Part shown: in pieces, positions 55,845-64,000 of the stretch | Layout of the letters: each line of letters opens with the position of its first letter | Position numbering within the stretch: the first letter of the stretch is position 1 | Source of the DNA: Sporosarcina sp. PTS2304 | Lineage (GTDB): Bacteria; Bacillota; Bacilli; Bacillales_A; Planococcaceae | Length of the DNA: 64,000 nt | Assembly: GCF_003351785.1 (NCBI RefSeq) | Contig: NZ_CP031230.1 | Location: 2,712,501-2,776,500 of the forward strand | Direction of reading: 5' to 3' | Made by a program: the position numbers and the translations under genes | Notes under the pieces: generated by a model | What the model saw: only the letters and a program-made list of their open reading frames with translations | Database searches by the model: none | What the model was told of the DNA's origin: nothing

Positions 55845-58739
55845 TTAGGCTTCAATTAAATAGTCATATAATTTACTTTCAACCGCATGCTCCATTACTA
55901 TATTCATATGAACTACAGGCAAGTATTTTCCTTTGCTATCCAGCATGCGATCTTCGACCACACTCTGTTGATCTGGAATTCCTGTTCCCAAGTAATAGAA
56001 ATCTGTGCCTTCACCTATATCTTTTTTTACGAACAGATGGATATCTATATTCTCTTGTTCAGCTCGGATGATTTTTTGTACCTCTTTGGATTGAAGCGTC
56101 CTATTTCTTTTTGTATACCATTTGAATAGTTCGGGACTAATAAATTCATCGCCATAATCTATACTAGTTTTTTCATTCATTTGCTTATGATAGTTTACGA
56201 AGATAGGACAAGTTGCGTGTTTTGTTTTATAGCCATACATTGTCGAGCTCTCATCTGATTGCCAGTTTAATAATCTACATACGTCTTTACGGGAATACTT
56301 TGCGTGTAATGTTAATGGTTGTGCACAATTATAGTCCTTGGTCTTTTCTTTGGCACAAAGTAAAATATCTTTTAGTAAAAAAGCAGCGAATGAATTGTTC
56401 TGAAGACTTTGCTGAATCGACGCATTACATGTAAATACTTGATTTTCATCCAGTGTAATAATTGCCCTGTCGCCATATTTCTTACGAGCATTTTGTGTAT
56501 AAAATGACAAATCAAAAATACGTCTTACAGAGGCAATCGTATGTACATCCACATGACAGCCCTGTAACTGAAGTTCGTGTAAAAATTCATCCATATGCAC
56601 ATGACCTTTCGTTACTACTAGCTCTGCCAATATGATTTCATGTCTGCGTTTGCCATTCATCAGTTCTAACGAAAACATTGTTAGTACTTGGCTTTCATAT
56701 GGAGTAATCATGGACGTTTCTTCTTTCATCCTTAGTAGAAAATTAAAATAGTTATTGTGCTTTTCTACAATGACGATCGGGTCAATGGAATGTTGTTCTA
56801 TGAAGTCGTATAAATAAGGAACCCTACCGATTTTATTTTTTAAATGCTGATATGCCTCACGCAGTACTTTCAATGACGTAAGATTACTATTGCTAATCGA
56901 GCTGAAGATCCGCTTTTGTGCTACCTCTTCAAAATTAATCGTGGAGACTCCTTTAATGTAACTAGTATCTTTCGTATACCTGCGCACATTGTCTTTGTTC
57001 ATCGATTGATCACCCGATAACGCTATTGGAATCAAGTAGTTATTCGTATAGTTTCCGATAAAGTCTATTACTGTGACGAATGACTTTCCTTCATGCTTCC
57101 GTAATCCTCGCCCTAATTGTTGAATAAAGATAATGCTCGATTGTGTCTGTCGCAACATGACGACTTGATTAATACTAGGAATGTCGATCCCTTCATTGAA
57201 AATATCAACCGTCAAAATATAGTCTAACTCTCCATCTTCGAGTTGTTTCACGCGTCTCATACGTTCCTCGTTTGTATCGTTACCCGTTAGAGCAACGGTC
57301 TTATAGCCCCGTAGATTAAGCTCTTTCGATAACTCCCGCGCCTCTTCTTTACGGCTACAAAACATTAATCCTTTTACTTGATTTCCAACGTGGCCATAGT
57401 AAGTGATTTTCTCCATAATATGGTCAACACGTTCAGGCGTTACTAATTTAGCCAGTACTGTATGGTCATCTATCCATTCGCCATTCATTTCGAAATCGGT
57501 CACACCGAAATAATGAAACGGACAAAGCATGTCTTCTTCCAGAGCTTCCTGTAAACGAATTTCATAAGCAATATTATAATCAAACAACTCATAAATATTA
57601 AAGTCGTCCGTCCGTTCAGGTGTAGCAGTCATGCCAAGTAAAAACTTCGGCTGAAAATGGTTGATTACACGTAAATAACTTGCTGCACCAGCTTTATGTA
57701 CTTCGTCAATTAAAATATAGTCAAATGCAGAAGGGTCAAAATTCACAAGATTTTCTGGCCTTGATAACGTTTGAATACTAGCAAAAACATACTTTTTATC
57801 CGATTGTCTACTTGCCCCGACATATAACCCGAAGTCCTCTTCTATTCCACCTAACACTCGCTTAAAATCTTCTTTAGCTTTCTTTAAGATTTGTTCACGG
57901 TGTACAATAAACAGCATTCGGTCAGGAGCAAATCTTCGTACATCAAATGCAGATAGATACGTTTTACCTGTGCCTGTTGCAGATATGATCAATCCCTTAT
58001 CATAGCCTTTTAATCGGACATTTTCTATTTTGGATAGAGCTGCCTGTTGCATATTATTGGGCTTAACTTCTAATGCTTGTTCAATAGCGTTCGTCTGATA
58101 CACTGAAGGATGTTCAAGGACACCACTGGCTGCTGTACGCTCCGCACTCGCTTGGTAAACTTTTTCGTATTGGTCGATCCAACGTTCCGTCAGTCTATTC
58201 GCGTCATCCCACACTTCTTCAAACTGATCTTTAAAATGGTAAACGATTTCACCGTTACGATGAGAAGTTAGCTTAACATTCCATTCATAATTCACCTGTA
58301 AGGCATGTGCCGTTAAATTTGAACTGCCAACAATAAGTGAATACTGTTCAGCTTGCTGAAATATATACCCTTTCGAATGAAACCCTTCCTTTTCTGTCAG
58401 ACGCACTTCAATATTCGGTATTTTCAGCAACTCACGAAATACTTTTGGTTGATTAAAATATAAATATGTAGATGTAATAATTCTCCCTTTTACACCTCGT
58501 AAATGTAAATCATAAAATAATGATTTTAATGTAGCCAGACCGCTTTCCGTTATAAAAGCAACAGAGAATAAAAAATGTTCACAATGCCGTAACTCGTCTT
58601 GAATAGAGGACAGCACAGATTTATTTTCTACTGTACTATTCACTAACAACTCAGGTTGGAACCTCCCGCTGACTGTCCCCGTTTTATCAACAAACCCCTT
58701 ACGCAGTGAAGCCTCCAATTGTCGAATAAAATCTCCCAT
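55845..58739 (-). CDS. PLD-like nuclease / SF2 helicase / DUF3427 protein
   Basis: The 964-residue protein has three parts. An N-terminal phospholipase-D-type domain (about 35-190) has the half-motif HSKGYIF...GSSNLT. A DEAD/DEAH helicase (about 230-600) shows SATGTGKT, LIDEVHKAG, GMTATPERTDD and QQLGRGLRKHEGK. A C-terminal DUF3427-like region follows to the end. It lies 15 bases downstream of a NUDIX gene with its own GGGGGAA site. Proteins of this layout are found in restriction-like and genome-defence contexts; the biochemical action is unproven. Confidence 0.9.
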   Translation of the reverse strand: MGDFIRQLEASLRKGFVDKTGTVSGRFQPELLVNSTVENKSVLSSIQDELRHCEHFLFSVAFITESGLATLKSLFYDLHLRGVKGRIITSTYLYFNQPKVFRELLKIPNIEVRLTEKEGFHSKGYIFQQAEQYSLIVGSSNLTAHALQVNYEWNVKLTSHRNGEIVYHFKDQFEEVWDDANRLTERWIDQYEKVYQASAERTAASGVLEHPSVYQTNAIEQALEVKPNNMQQAALSKIENVRLKGYDKGLIISATGTGKTYLSAFDVRRFAPDRMLFIVHREQILKKAKEDFKRVLGGIEEDFGLYVGASRQSDKKYVFASIQTLSRPENLVNFDPSAFDYILIDEVHKAGAASYLRVINHFQPKFLLGMTATPERTDDFNIYELFDYNIAYEIRLQEALEEDMLCPFHYFGVTDFEMNGEWIDDHTVLAKLVTPERVDHIMEKITYYGHVGNQVKGLMFCSRKEEARELSKELNLRGYKTVALTGNDTNEERMRRVKQLEDGELDYILTVDIFNEGIDIPSINQVVMLRQTQSSIIFIQQLGRGLRKHEGKSFVTVIDFIGNYTNNYLIPIALSGDQSMNKDNVRRYTKDTSYIKGVSTINFEEVAQKRIFSSISNSNLTSLKVLREAYQHLKNKIGRVPYLYDFIEQHSIDPIVIVEKHNNYFNFLLRMKEETSMITPYESQVLTMFSLELMNGKRRHEIILAELVVTKGHVHMDEFLHELQLQGCHVDVHTIASVRRIFDLSFYTQNARKKYGDRAIITLDENQVFTCNASIQQSLQNNSFAAFLLKDILLCAKEKTKDYNCAQPLTLHAKYSRKDVCRLLNWQSDESSTMYGYKTKHATCPIFVNYHKQMNEKTSIDYGDEFISPELFKWYTKRNRTLQSKEVQKIIRAEQENIDIHLFVKKDIGEGTDFYYLGTGIPDQQSVVEDRMLDSKGKYLPVVHMNIVMEHAVESKLYDYLIEA

Positions 58740-58754
58740 ATGTATTCCCCCTTT

Positions 58755-59147
58755 TTAGCGTTTAGCCAATTTTTCGATTGCCGGAATATCAGCAGGTGCC
58801 CAGTCCAAATCCCACAGCTTCTCTCTAGCAATCCAACGCAGTTCCGCATGTTCCATAGCAGTAGGGGTGCCTTCGATAATTCTCGCCATATATGTCTCTA
58901 ACCGAACGATTACATTTTCATACTCGTATGTAGTATCTTCTACTGCACTTCCTACTTGAATACTACATTTCAACTCTTCTTGAATTTCACGTTGCAAAGC
59001 TTCTTTCGGTGTTTCCCCTTGTTCAATTTTCCCGCCTGGAAACTCCCAGTAGTCAGGCAGTGTCATTGCCGGACTGCGAAGAGCGGAAAGAATTTCACCT
59101 TGATCATTTTCAATCACCGCTCCGACTACATGCACACTTTTCTTCAT
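58755..59147 (-). CDS. NUDIX hydrolase, MutT-like (deoxy)nucleoside triphosphate pyrophosphohydrolase
   Basis: The 130-residue protein has an intact Nudix box G-x5-E-x7-REIQEEL (GGKIEQGETPKEALQREIQE, about residues 38-60) and the WEFPGGK lead-in typical of 8-oxo-dGTP or CTP pyrophosphohydrolases. GGAGG lies well before ATG 59147. It is the first gene of a two-gene unit with the PLD-helicase protein, which suggests a joint function rather than simple nucleotide-pool cleaning. Confidence 0.92.
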   Translation of the reverse strand: MKKSVHVVGAVIENDQGEILSALRSPAMTLPDYWEFPGGKIEQGETPKEALQREIQEELKCSIQVGSAVEDTTYEYENVIVRLETYMARIIEGTPTAMEHAELRWIAREKLWDLDWAPADIPAIEKLAKR

Positions 59148-59316
59148 CCATCATTTCCTCCTGTACAATCACTCATTTCCGATTCATTATACCATTCACT
59201 GGGAATAAAGCAGCATTGAGTCATCGCTTTGAATACTGTACTGACGTTTCAACACGCGTTAAAACAGGAATACTAGACTATAAACACTATCGAACTTAAG
59301 CAAAAGAGGTGACACG

Positions 59317-60099
59317 ATGAATCGACAAAGTAATTCCATTTTTTTAAACGTATGGATGATCAGTACATATCTACTTATGATTACCGTCAACGCACTCGCC
59401 AATATTTTACCGATCAATGGGCAAAACACAGGTGAAATCTCTGATAAATACAGAAATCTCTTCGCTCCCGCGGGCTTTACATTTTCTATTTGGGGCGTGA
59501 TCTACTTATTATTAGCATTTCATATTGTGTACCAATTAGGACTTTTTCGTAGAAATTCTTCTCACCAACTTTTGCGCCAAGTTGCTGTCTACTTCACAGT
59601 TTCATCTGTATTAAATGCATTATGGATTTTCTGTTGGCATTACGATAAGTTGTATTTATCCGTACTTATTATGATAGGAATGCTACTGACGTTACTGAAA
59701 ATCAATAATATTACTACAGCAACATCACTATCTTGGAAAGAAAAAATTTTTATTAGACTACCGTTTAGTGTATATTTTGGCTGGATCACTATTGCGACAA
59801 TCGCTAATATTACAGCACTTCTCGTATCTATAGATTGGAATGGGTTTGGTATATCTGAAGTGACGTGGACTATTATTATTTTGTTCACCGGAGCTATCAT
59901 CGGGATCATGACCATTTTACATCAGCAAGGGTTCTCATATGGTCTAGTACTTTTGTGGGCGTATTACGGCATTTATTCTAAGCACATTGCAGAAAGTGGT
60001 TTTGATCGACAATACCCTACCATTATCAATTCAATACTTGTCTGTATCGTACTAATTGCTGTTGTGATGACATTTACAGCAATCTGGAAAAGACGATAA
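59317..60099 (+). CDS. TspO/MBR-related membrane protein
   Basis: The 260-residue protein has seven or so hydrophobic helices, more than the five of classical TspO. The FAPAGFTFSIWGVIYLLLAF motif is the tryptophan-containing signature of TspO-related proteins. It may bind porphyrin or carotenoid-like ligands; the ligand is unknown. AGAGGTGAC precedes the ATG. It is divergent from the NUDIX-helicase unit and convergent with the crt cluster. Confidence 0.75.
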   Translation: MNRQSNSIFLNVWMISTYLLMITVNALANILPINGQNTGEISDKYRNLFAPAGFTFSIWGVIYLLLAFHIVYQLGLFRRNSSHQLLRQVAVYFTVSSVLNALWIFCWHYDKLYLSVLIMIGMLLTLLKINNITTATSLSWKEKIFIRLPFSVYFGWITIATIANITALLVSIDWNGFGISEVTWTIIILFTGAIIGIMTILHQQGFSYGLVLLWAYYGIYSKHIAESGFDRQYPTIINSILVCIVLIAVVMTFTAIWKRR

Positions 60100-60104
60100 A
60101 AAAA

Positions 60105-60146
60105 GCGCAAAGGAGAAGGGATGGTTCCCCTCTATCCTTTGCGTCA
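60105..60146. terminator. Terminator between the TspO-like and crtO genes
   Basis: GCGCAAAGGA and TCCTTTGCG form the stem, with an A-run before it. Confidence 0.7.
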
Positions 60147-60214
60147 AATTGTTTTGCCAGATTAGCACATGTTATCATGCAGTACCCAATCCCTACTTAT
60201 ACTACTACAAAATC

Positions 60215-60697
60215 TTATCGTGATGTTTTTAACAGCCTTTCCAATCGAGGCCGATTAAATCGTTGCACCACGATCAATGGCACATTGAACAGTATAGCAT
60301 ACACTACATTCAACCAAGCGGCCCAAATTGGATTCCACAAGAAGAATAAAATACTCGGAAATATGGTCAGCCAGTGTACCCATTCTGCCCTTCTGGACTC
60401 CAACAAAAAGTCATATAAAGACATAGAATCCGCTCCATGCAGCTTACTTTTATTGTAGCCATTTGAAATGAACAATGTACCATCCGGTATATATCCCTTC
60501 CACCTCTTCACGCGAAATAATTGTTGCCAAATCCGTCCTTCCTTTTCCCAAGAAAAACTTCTAAACCAACGTTTATTTCGCACAAACCAATCGATAGGAA
60601 TTCGCTGCGCCGCGAACGATATGGACAAATGAAGTACCATCCAAGCCATTGCATCCACAATTATTAGCCAAAACAAAGGCAAATCGATCAGCGGCAT
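60215..60697 (-). CDS. crtO: Glycosyl-4,4'-diaponeurosporenoate acyltransferase
   Basis: The 160-residue protein matches S. aureus CrtO in length and pattern: RRxEWVHWL-type segment (SRRAEWVHWLTIFPSILF), NPIWAAWLNVVYA and the C-terminal QRFNRPRLERLL. It attaches a fatty acyl chain to the sugar of the carotenoid, the last step of staphyloxanthin-type synthesis at the membrane. ATG 60697 follows AAAGGGGGTG; the longer open frame upstream lies inside crtQ. It is the last gene of the cluster. Confidence 0.9.
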   Translation of the reverse strand: MPLIDLPLFWLIIVDAMAWMVLHLSISFAAQRIPIDWFVRNKRWFRSFSWEKEGRIWQQLFRVKRWKGYIPDGTLFISNGYNKSKLHGADSMSLYDFLLESRRAEWVHWLTIFPSILFFLWNPIWAAWLNVVYAILFNVPLIVVQRFNRPRLERLLKTSR

Positions 60698-60720
60698 CCC
60701 ATCACCCCCTTTATTGGTGT

Positions 60721-61833
60721 TCAGACGTTGATATTGCGGCCTTTCCATTGAACGCTCCCACGACGTTTCGATAAATATAACGAGTACATAAAAATTATGA
60801 CAAAGACGAATAGCAGTAAAGGATACAGCGGGAATATCCACCAAATGAAATGTCCCACACGACGCGAAGCAATGGCTAGTTCGATAGCAAATAATATATA
60901 TACAGTTAAAAATATACTAAGAAACGTCATTTGGCCGCTCCATGCAGATACGATCAGTAAGATAGGTGTAATGGATGCGCCCGCCATCCATAAATAGATA
61001 AGCAACATCACAAATGAATGTGTCGCAGCAGAGCCGCTTGCCATACTTTTTGAATAGCCCTGAATCATATCCGACAATCCTCCTGGATACATTCGCAACC
61101 AGGCAATGCCTTTCCCGCCATAGCAGCGGACAGGGAATCCCCGATCTTGAAATGCTTTGCCTAGTGCTAAATCATCCATTACTGCGCCTCGTACGATGGC
61201 ATGACCACCTACTTCTTGATATTGCTGTTTATTACATAATAGACAAGGACCAAATGAACCCCCAGCTTTCAAGCGGTCGCCTATTACCGTAAAGACGTTC
61301 ATTCCCGCCATCACGATTAAAGGGAATAAAAACGCCAATTGCTCATACCACTTTTCTGCGTGGTGAATGGGTTGTAATGACAAAATCCCTCGACTTCCCA
61401 TAGACTCATAGGACGCTACATAGGTCGCCAGGCTATGAGAATGTGTGAAGACCGTATCCGCATCCATAAACAACAGCAAGTTATGCGTTGCCGTCTGTGC
61501 TCCTGTCCAGCAGGCAGCCGACTTGCCAATCCATCCCTCTTCTAATAAGTCATTAGATAAAACGGTGGCACCAAATGATTGTGCCACCGCTTTTGTACGA
61601 TCTGTCGAGCCGTCATCCACTACTAGTACTTCATAGATGACATTTTGTTGTCGAGCTATAGACTCTAGTAAAGGGCGGATTCGATACTCTTCATTTCTAG
61701 CAGGTATGATGATTGTGACTGAAGAAGTAGCTTTTCCCGTCTTTTCTACAATCGGCACGTTCCAAAAACCGAGCACACCACAAATTAGAGCGAGGATTGC
61801 TATAACAACTCCGAAAAGTAATATGATCTCCAT
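60721..61833 (-). CDS. crtQ: 4,4'-diaponeurosporenoate glycosyltransferase
   Basis: The 370-residue protein is a family-2 glycosyltransferase anchored by an N-terminal helix and C-terminal helices. It shows IIIPARNEEYRI, VVDDGSTDRT, FMDADTVF and a late MDDLALGKAFQDRGF segment. It transfers glucose to the carboxyl of diaponeurosporenoate, as CrtQ of S. aureus. It lies 23 bases upstream of crtO and 20 bases downstream of crtP. Confidence 0.9.
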   Translation of the reverse strand: MEIILLFGVVIAILALICGVLGFWNVPIVEKTGKATSSVTIIIPARNEEYRIRPLLESIARQQNVIYEVLVVDDGSTDRTKAVAQSFGATVLSNDLLEEGWIGKSAACWTGAQTATHNLLLFMDADTVFTHSHSLATYVASYESMGSRGILSLQPIHHAEKWYEQLAFLFPLIVMAGMNVFTVIGDRLKAGGSFGPCLLCNKQQYQEVGGHAIVRGAVMDDLALGKAFQDRGFPVRCYGGKGIAWLRMYPGGLSDMIQGYSKSMASGSAATHSFVMLLIYLWMAGASITPILLIVSAWSGQMTFLSIFLTVYILFAIELAIASRRVGHFIWWIFPLYPLLLFVFVIIFMYSLYLSKRRGSVQWKGRNINV

Positions 61834-61853
61834 AGCCTACCCTCTCCTATTCG

Positions 61854-63365
61854 TTACGGACGACGCGAGTTCTTTTTCATATCTCGCGTAAGAATCTTAT
61901 CGCATACTTGCTGTCCGCTTAATGTAACCATCGGCATGCCCCCACCTGGATTCACCGTACCGCCAACAAAATAAAGATTCGTAAAACGCTCACTTTGTTT
62001 TTTATTTTTAAATCCTTTGTTTTTCTTTTTATCGGAAACCGTTCCATAAATGGCGCCTCGATGTGAACCATAGGTGCGTTCAATATCATGCGGTGTCCAG
62101 ACGTCTCTCGTGATAATATTTTCGCGTAGACCATCTAAACCCATTCGCTCTAATTTTAGAAGAACATTCTCTTCCAACTTTGCATAATCTGCCGGAGTGA
62201 ATGGATTGTCTTGAATATATGGAATATGAGGAAGGATTTTTAAGTTCTCATGTCCAGGCACTGTTTGTGATGGATCTGTTTTATTCGTATTCACTAGATA
62301 GATGGTGGGGTCGTCTGGCAATTGCTTCTTCACAAATACTTTATCCATCTGTTTCTTTAAATTTTTAGAGAAAAAGAAATTATGGTGATTCAGTTGCGGG
62401 TAGCTTTTTTTCACTCCTAAGTGGAGAACTAGGCCTGAACTTGAAGGTTCAAACTTACGCTCCAGCGCTTTTGTAAATGAAGGTTTACAATCCACCATTT
62501 TTTGATAAAACGGGATTACTTCCATATTGGAAATATAATAGTCTGCTTCTACTACACGCCCGTCCGCTAACTCTGCCCCTGTAATTTGATCTCCCGTCGT
62601 ACGCATTTTCCGCACACCTATGCCTGTGTATAACTCAACACCTACTTCTTCCGCAAGCTGGACGAGACCTTCCGCTAATCGATGCATGCCACCTGGTACA
62701 TACCAGCATCCTTGTTCATATTGCATATAGATCATCATATTTAAAATAGCTGGCGCATCATAAGGGGAAGATCCAACATACTTAATAAAGTAAGATAGCA
62801 TATCACGTAAATGCGGATTACGTACACGGCTGTCGATAGCACCATGCATAGTAGAAAACAAATCAAACCCTTTTATAGATTTCAACACCCCATGTTCTTT
62901 GATCACTTCACTCGTTGAATCCAGTCCCTTTTTAAAGTAACCCGCTTCCGTCATATCATATAGACCTTTAGCATAGCGTAAAAACTTTTTATAGTCATTC
63001 ATATCACGGCGCGATAAATGTTTGTTCTCTCTTTCCATTTTTCGGAGATCACCATATAAATCGAGTACTTTACCATCTGGAAAAAATGATCGCCACTCTC
63101 TTTCTAACCGGACAATAGGCACGTAATCTACCATTCGCTTCCCGCTGTCAGCAAACAGTTTTTCGAAAATATGGGGCATCGTCAAAATAGAAGGACCTAA
63201 GTCGAAACCAAAGCCATCTTGCTCTAAACGATTTAACTTTCCGCCTAGATGGTCATTTTGTTCGTATAGCACTACTGAGTAATCACGTTGCGCCAATGAA
63301 ATTGCTGCGGATAATCCCCCCAGACCACCGCCCACCACAAGTACTCGTTTCTGGTTATCCAACAT
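61854..63365 (-). CDS. crtP: 4,4'-diaponeurosporene oxygenase (CrtP-type desaturase family)
   Basis: The 503-residue flavoprotein has the FAD motif VVGGGLGGLSAA, FDLGPSILTMPHIFEKLF, the YFVGGTVNPGGGMPMVTLSG C-terminal motif, and follows S. aureus CrtP closely (for example SSPYDAPAILNMM, YLVNTNKTD). It oxidises the terminal methyl of the C30 carotenoid. CrtN has a related fold, but the C-terminal and central motifs fit CrtP better. Confidence 0.88.
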   Translation of the reverse strand: MLDNQKRVLVVGGGLGGLSAAISLAQRDYSVVLYEQNDHLGGKLNRLEQDGFGFDLGPSILTMPHIFEKLFADSGKRMVDYVPIVRLEREWRSFFPDGKVLDLYGDLRKMERENKHLSRRDMNDYKKFLRYAKGLYDMTEAGYFKKGLDSTSEVIKEHGVLKSIKGFDLFSTMHGAIDSRVRNPHLRDMLSYFIKYVGSSPYDAPAILNMMIYMQYEQGCWYVPGGMHRLAEGLVQLAEEVGVELYTGIGVRKMRTTGDQITGAELADGRVVEADYYISNMEVIPFYQKMVDCKPSFTKALERKFEPSSSGLVLHLGVKKSYPQLNHHNFFFSKNLKKQMDKVFVKKQLPDDPTIYLVNTNKTDPSQTVPGHENLKILPHIPYIQDNPFTPADYAKLEENVLLKLERMGLDGLRENIITRDVWTPHDIERTYGSHRGAIYGTVSDKKKNKGFKNKKQSERFTNLYFVGGTVNPGGGMPMVTLSGQQVCDKILTRDMKKNSRRP

Positions 63366-63381
63366 ACAGGCACTCTCCTTC

Positions 63382-64000
63382 TTACATGCTCGCCCGGGCT
63401 ACTAGTTTAGCCATTTCGACAGCCGATACATAATTTTTTTGATTGAAACAATCATATCCGCTCTTGCGCACACTATTTAAAATTCCTTGATAAATATATG
63501 CTGACGATAGAACCGGAAATCGGCTGTCTTTATCAAATTCATCAATATGCTGAGTAAAGTTGTCATATAAGTACTCTGCTCTCGTTGCGAGATATTCCCA
63601 TAGATTGATAAAGCCTTGCGTGATACTGCCTTCTGATAATAGAACTTCATGGTAGCTATAACGCTTCATTTCTTCAAGTGGTAAGTAAATTCGCCCTTTA
63701 TCGCGGTAATCTTCTCCTACATCTCGTAATATGTTCGTCAGCTGCATTGCGATTCCTAAATTCTCCGCTACGTGATGTAAATTCTTTTGAGATTCACTAG
63801 CAATAATCGGCAACAACATTTTCCCGACAGAACCTGCTACATATTTACTGTACACTTCTAAAGAACTCAGATTAGCCGGCATCATAAAGTGAATGTCCAT
63901 CCGTTGACCCGTCAATTGCTCATAAAATGGTTGGATATCCATATCAAAACGATTGAAAACATCACGTAATGCACGCCAGAGCGGATGATTAATCTCTTCA
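63382..64000 (-). CDS. crtM: Dehydrosqualene synthase, 5' part beyond the window
   Basis: The frame runs from the window end (codons before 63942 are coding too: HPLWRALRDVFNRFD) to the stop at 63382. The second Asp-rich motif is present (LTNILRDVGEDYRD), with the IYLPLEEM and YIYQGILNSVRKSGYDCF segments of squalene/phytoene synthases. It condenses two farnesyl diphosphates to dehydrosqualene. The first Asp-rich motif lies outside. It lies just upstream of crtP; crtN is not seen. Confidence 0.9.
   Translation of the reverse strand, partial: EEINHPLWRALRDVFNRFDMDIQPFYEQLTGQRMDIHFMMPANLSSLEVYSKYVAGSVGKMLLPIIASESQKNLHHVAENLGIAMQLTNILRDVGEDYRDKGRIYLPLEEMKRYSYHEVLLSEGSITQGFINLWEYLATRAEYLYDNFTQHIDEFDKDSRFPVLSSAYIYQGILNSVRKSGYDCFNQKNYVSAVEMAKLVARASM

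Overview
The window looks like a chromosomal segment of a low-GC, spore-forming Gram-positive of the Planococcaceae, most likely Sporosarcina or a close relative (inference). The support is strong Shine-Dalgarno sites, spore photoproduct lyase, a CotA-type coat oxidase, a C30 carotenoid (staphyloxanthin-type) cluster, B. subtilis-like families (YugN, YtrA, DUF4179 anti-sigma, YitT) and a perfect ParB/Spo0J parS site.

Layout. 1-5400 is accessory and decaying: a cut-off unknown gene, a hairpin-rich non-coding stretch, a small membrane protein, an exported glycine-rich protein, an IS4-family element whose transposase is frameshifted inside a perfect palindrome, and a broken gene behind an unknown protein. 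5500-17800 holds an NSS transporter, free-methionine sulfoxide reductase, an MFS pump, yugN, the selenium pair selD-mnmH, and an enolase-superfamily enzyme plus GNAT divergent from its probable regulator, followed by an NhaC-type antiporter carrying the same operator-like tandem repeat. 19200-24800 holds a YtrA/GntR-ABC operon and a MarR-MFS efflux operon. 26200-31200 is a Fur-box-controlled iron-siderophore uptake locus. 31200-34800 is ketone-body/acyl-CoA metabolism (3-hydroxyacyl-CoA dehydrogenase, scoA-scoB, LysR). 34900-46700 holds a VTC/DUF4956 pair, parS, an ABC-F protein, an SDR pseudogene, a 42-bp minisatellite, an M20/PgeF pair, an ECF sigma/anti-sigma pair, a patatin and splB. 46800-55800 holds a K+ transporter, selO, a globin-like MCP with a CZB zinc domain, a YitT protein and CotA with a cysteine-rich tail. 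55800-59200 is a NUDIX plus PLD-helicase-DUF3427 cassette. 59300-64000 is a TspO-like protein and crtM-crtP-crtQ-crtO, cut by the window end.

The most striking feature is a composite, GC-rich, structured repeat present at four intergenic loci (7985-8587, 17917-19040, 25583-26200, 51790-52970). Each has one or two B modules, a conserved linker of about 265 bp and one to three related A modules, always in the same relative order. A second, short hairpin family recurs at four gene 3' ends and looks like a dispersed terminator.
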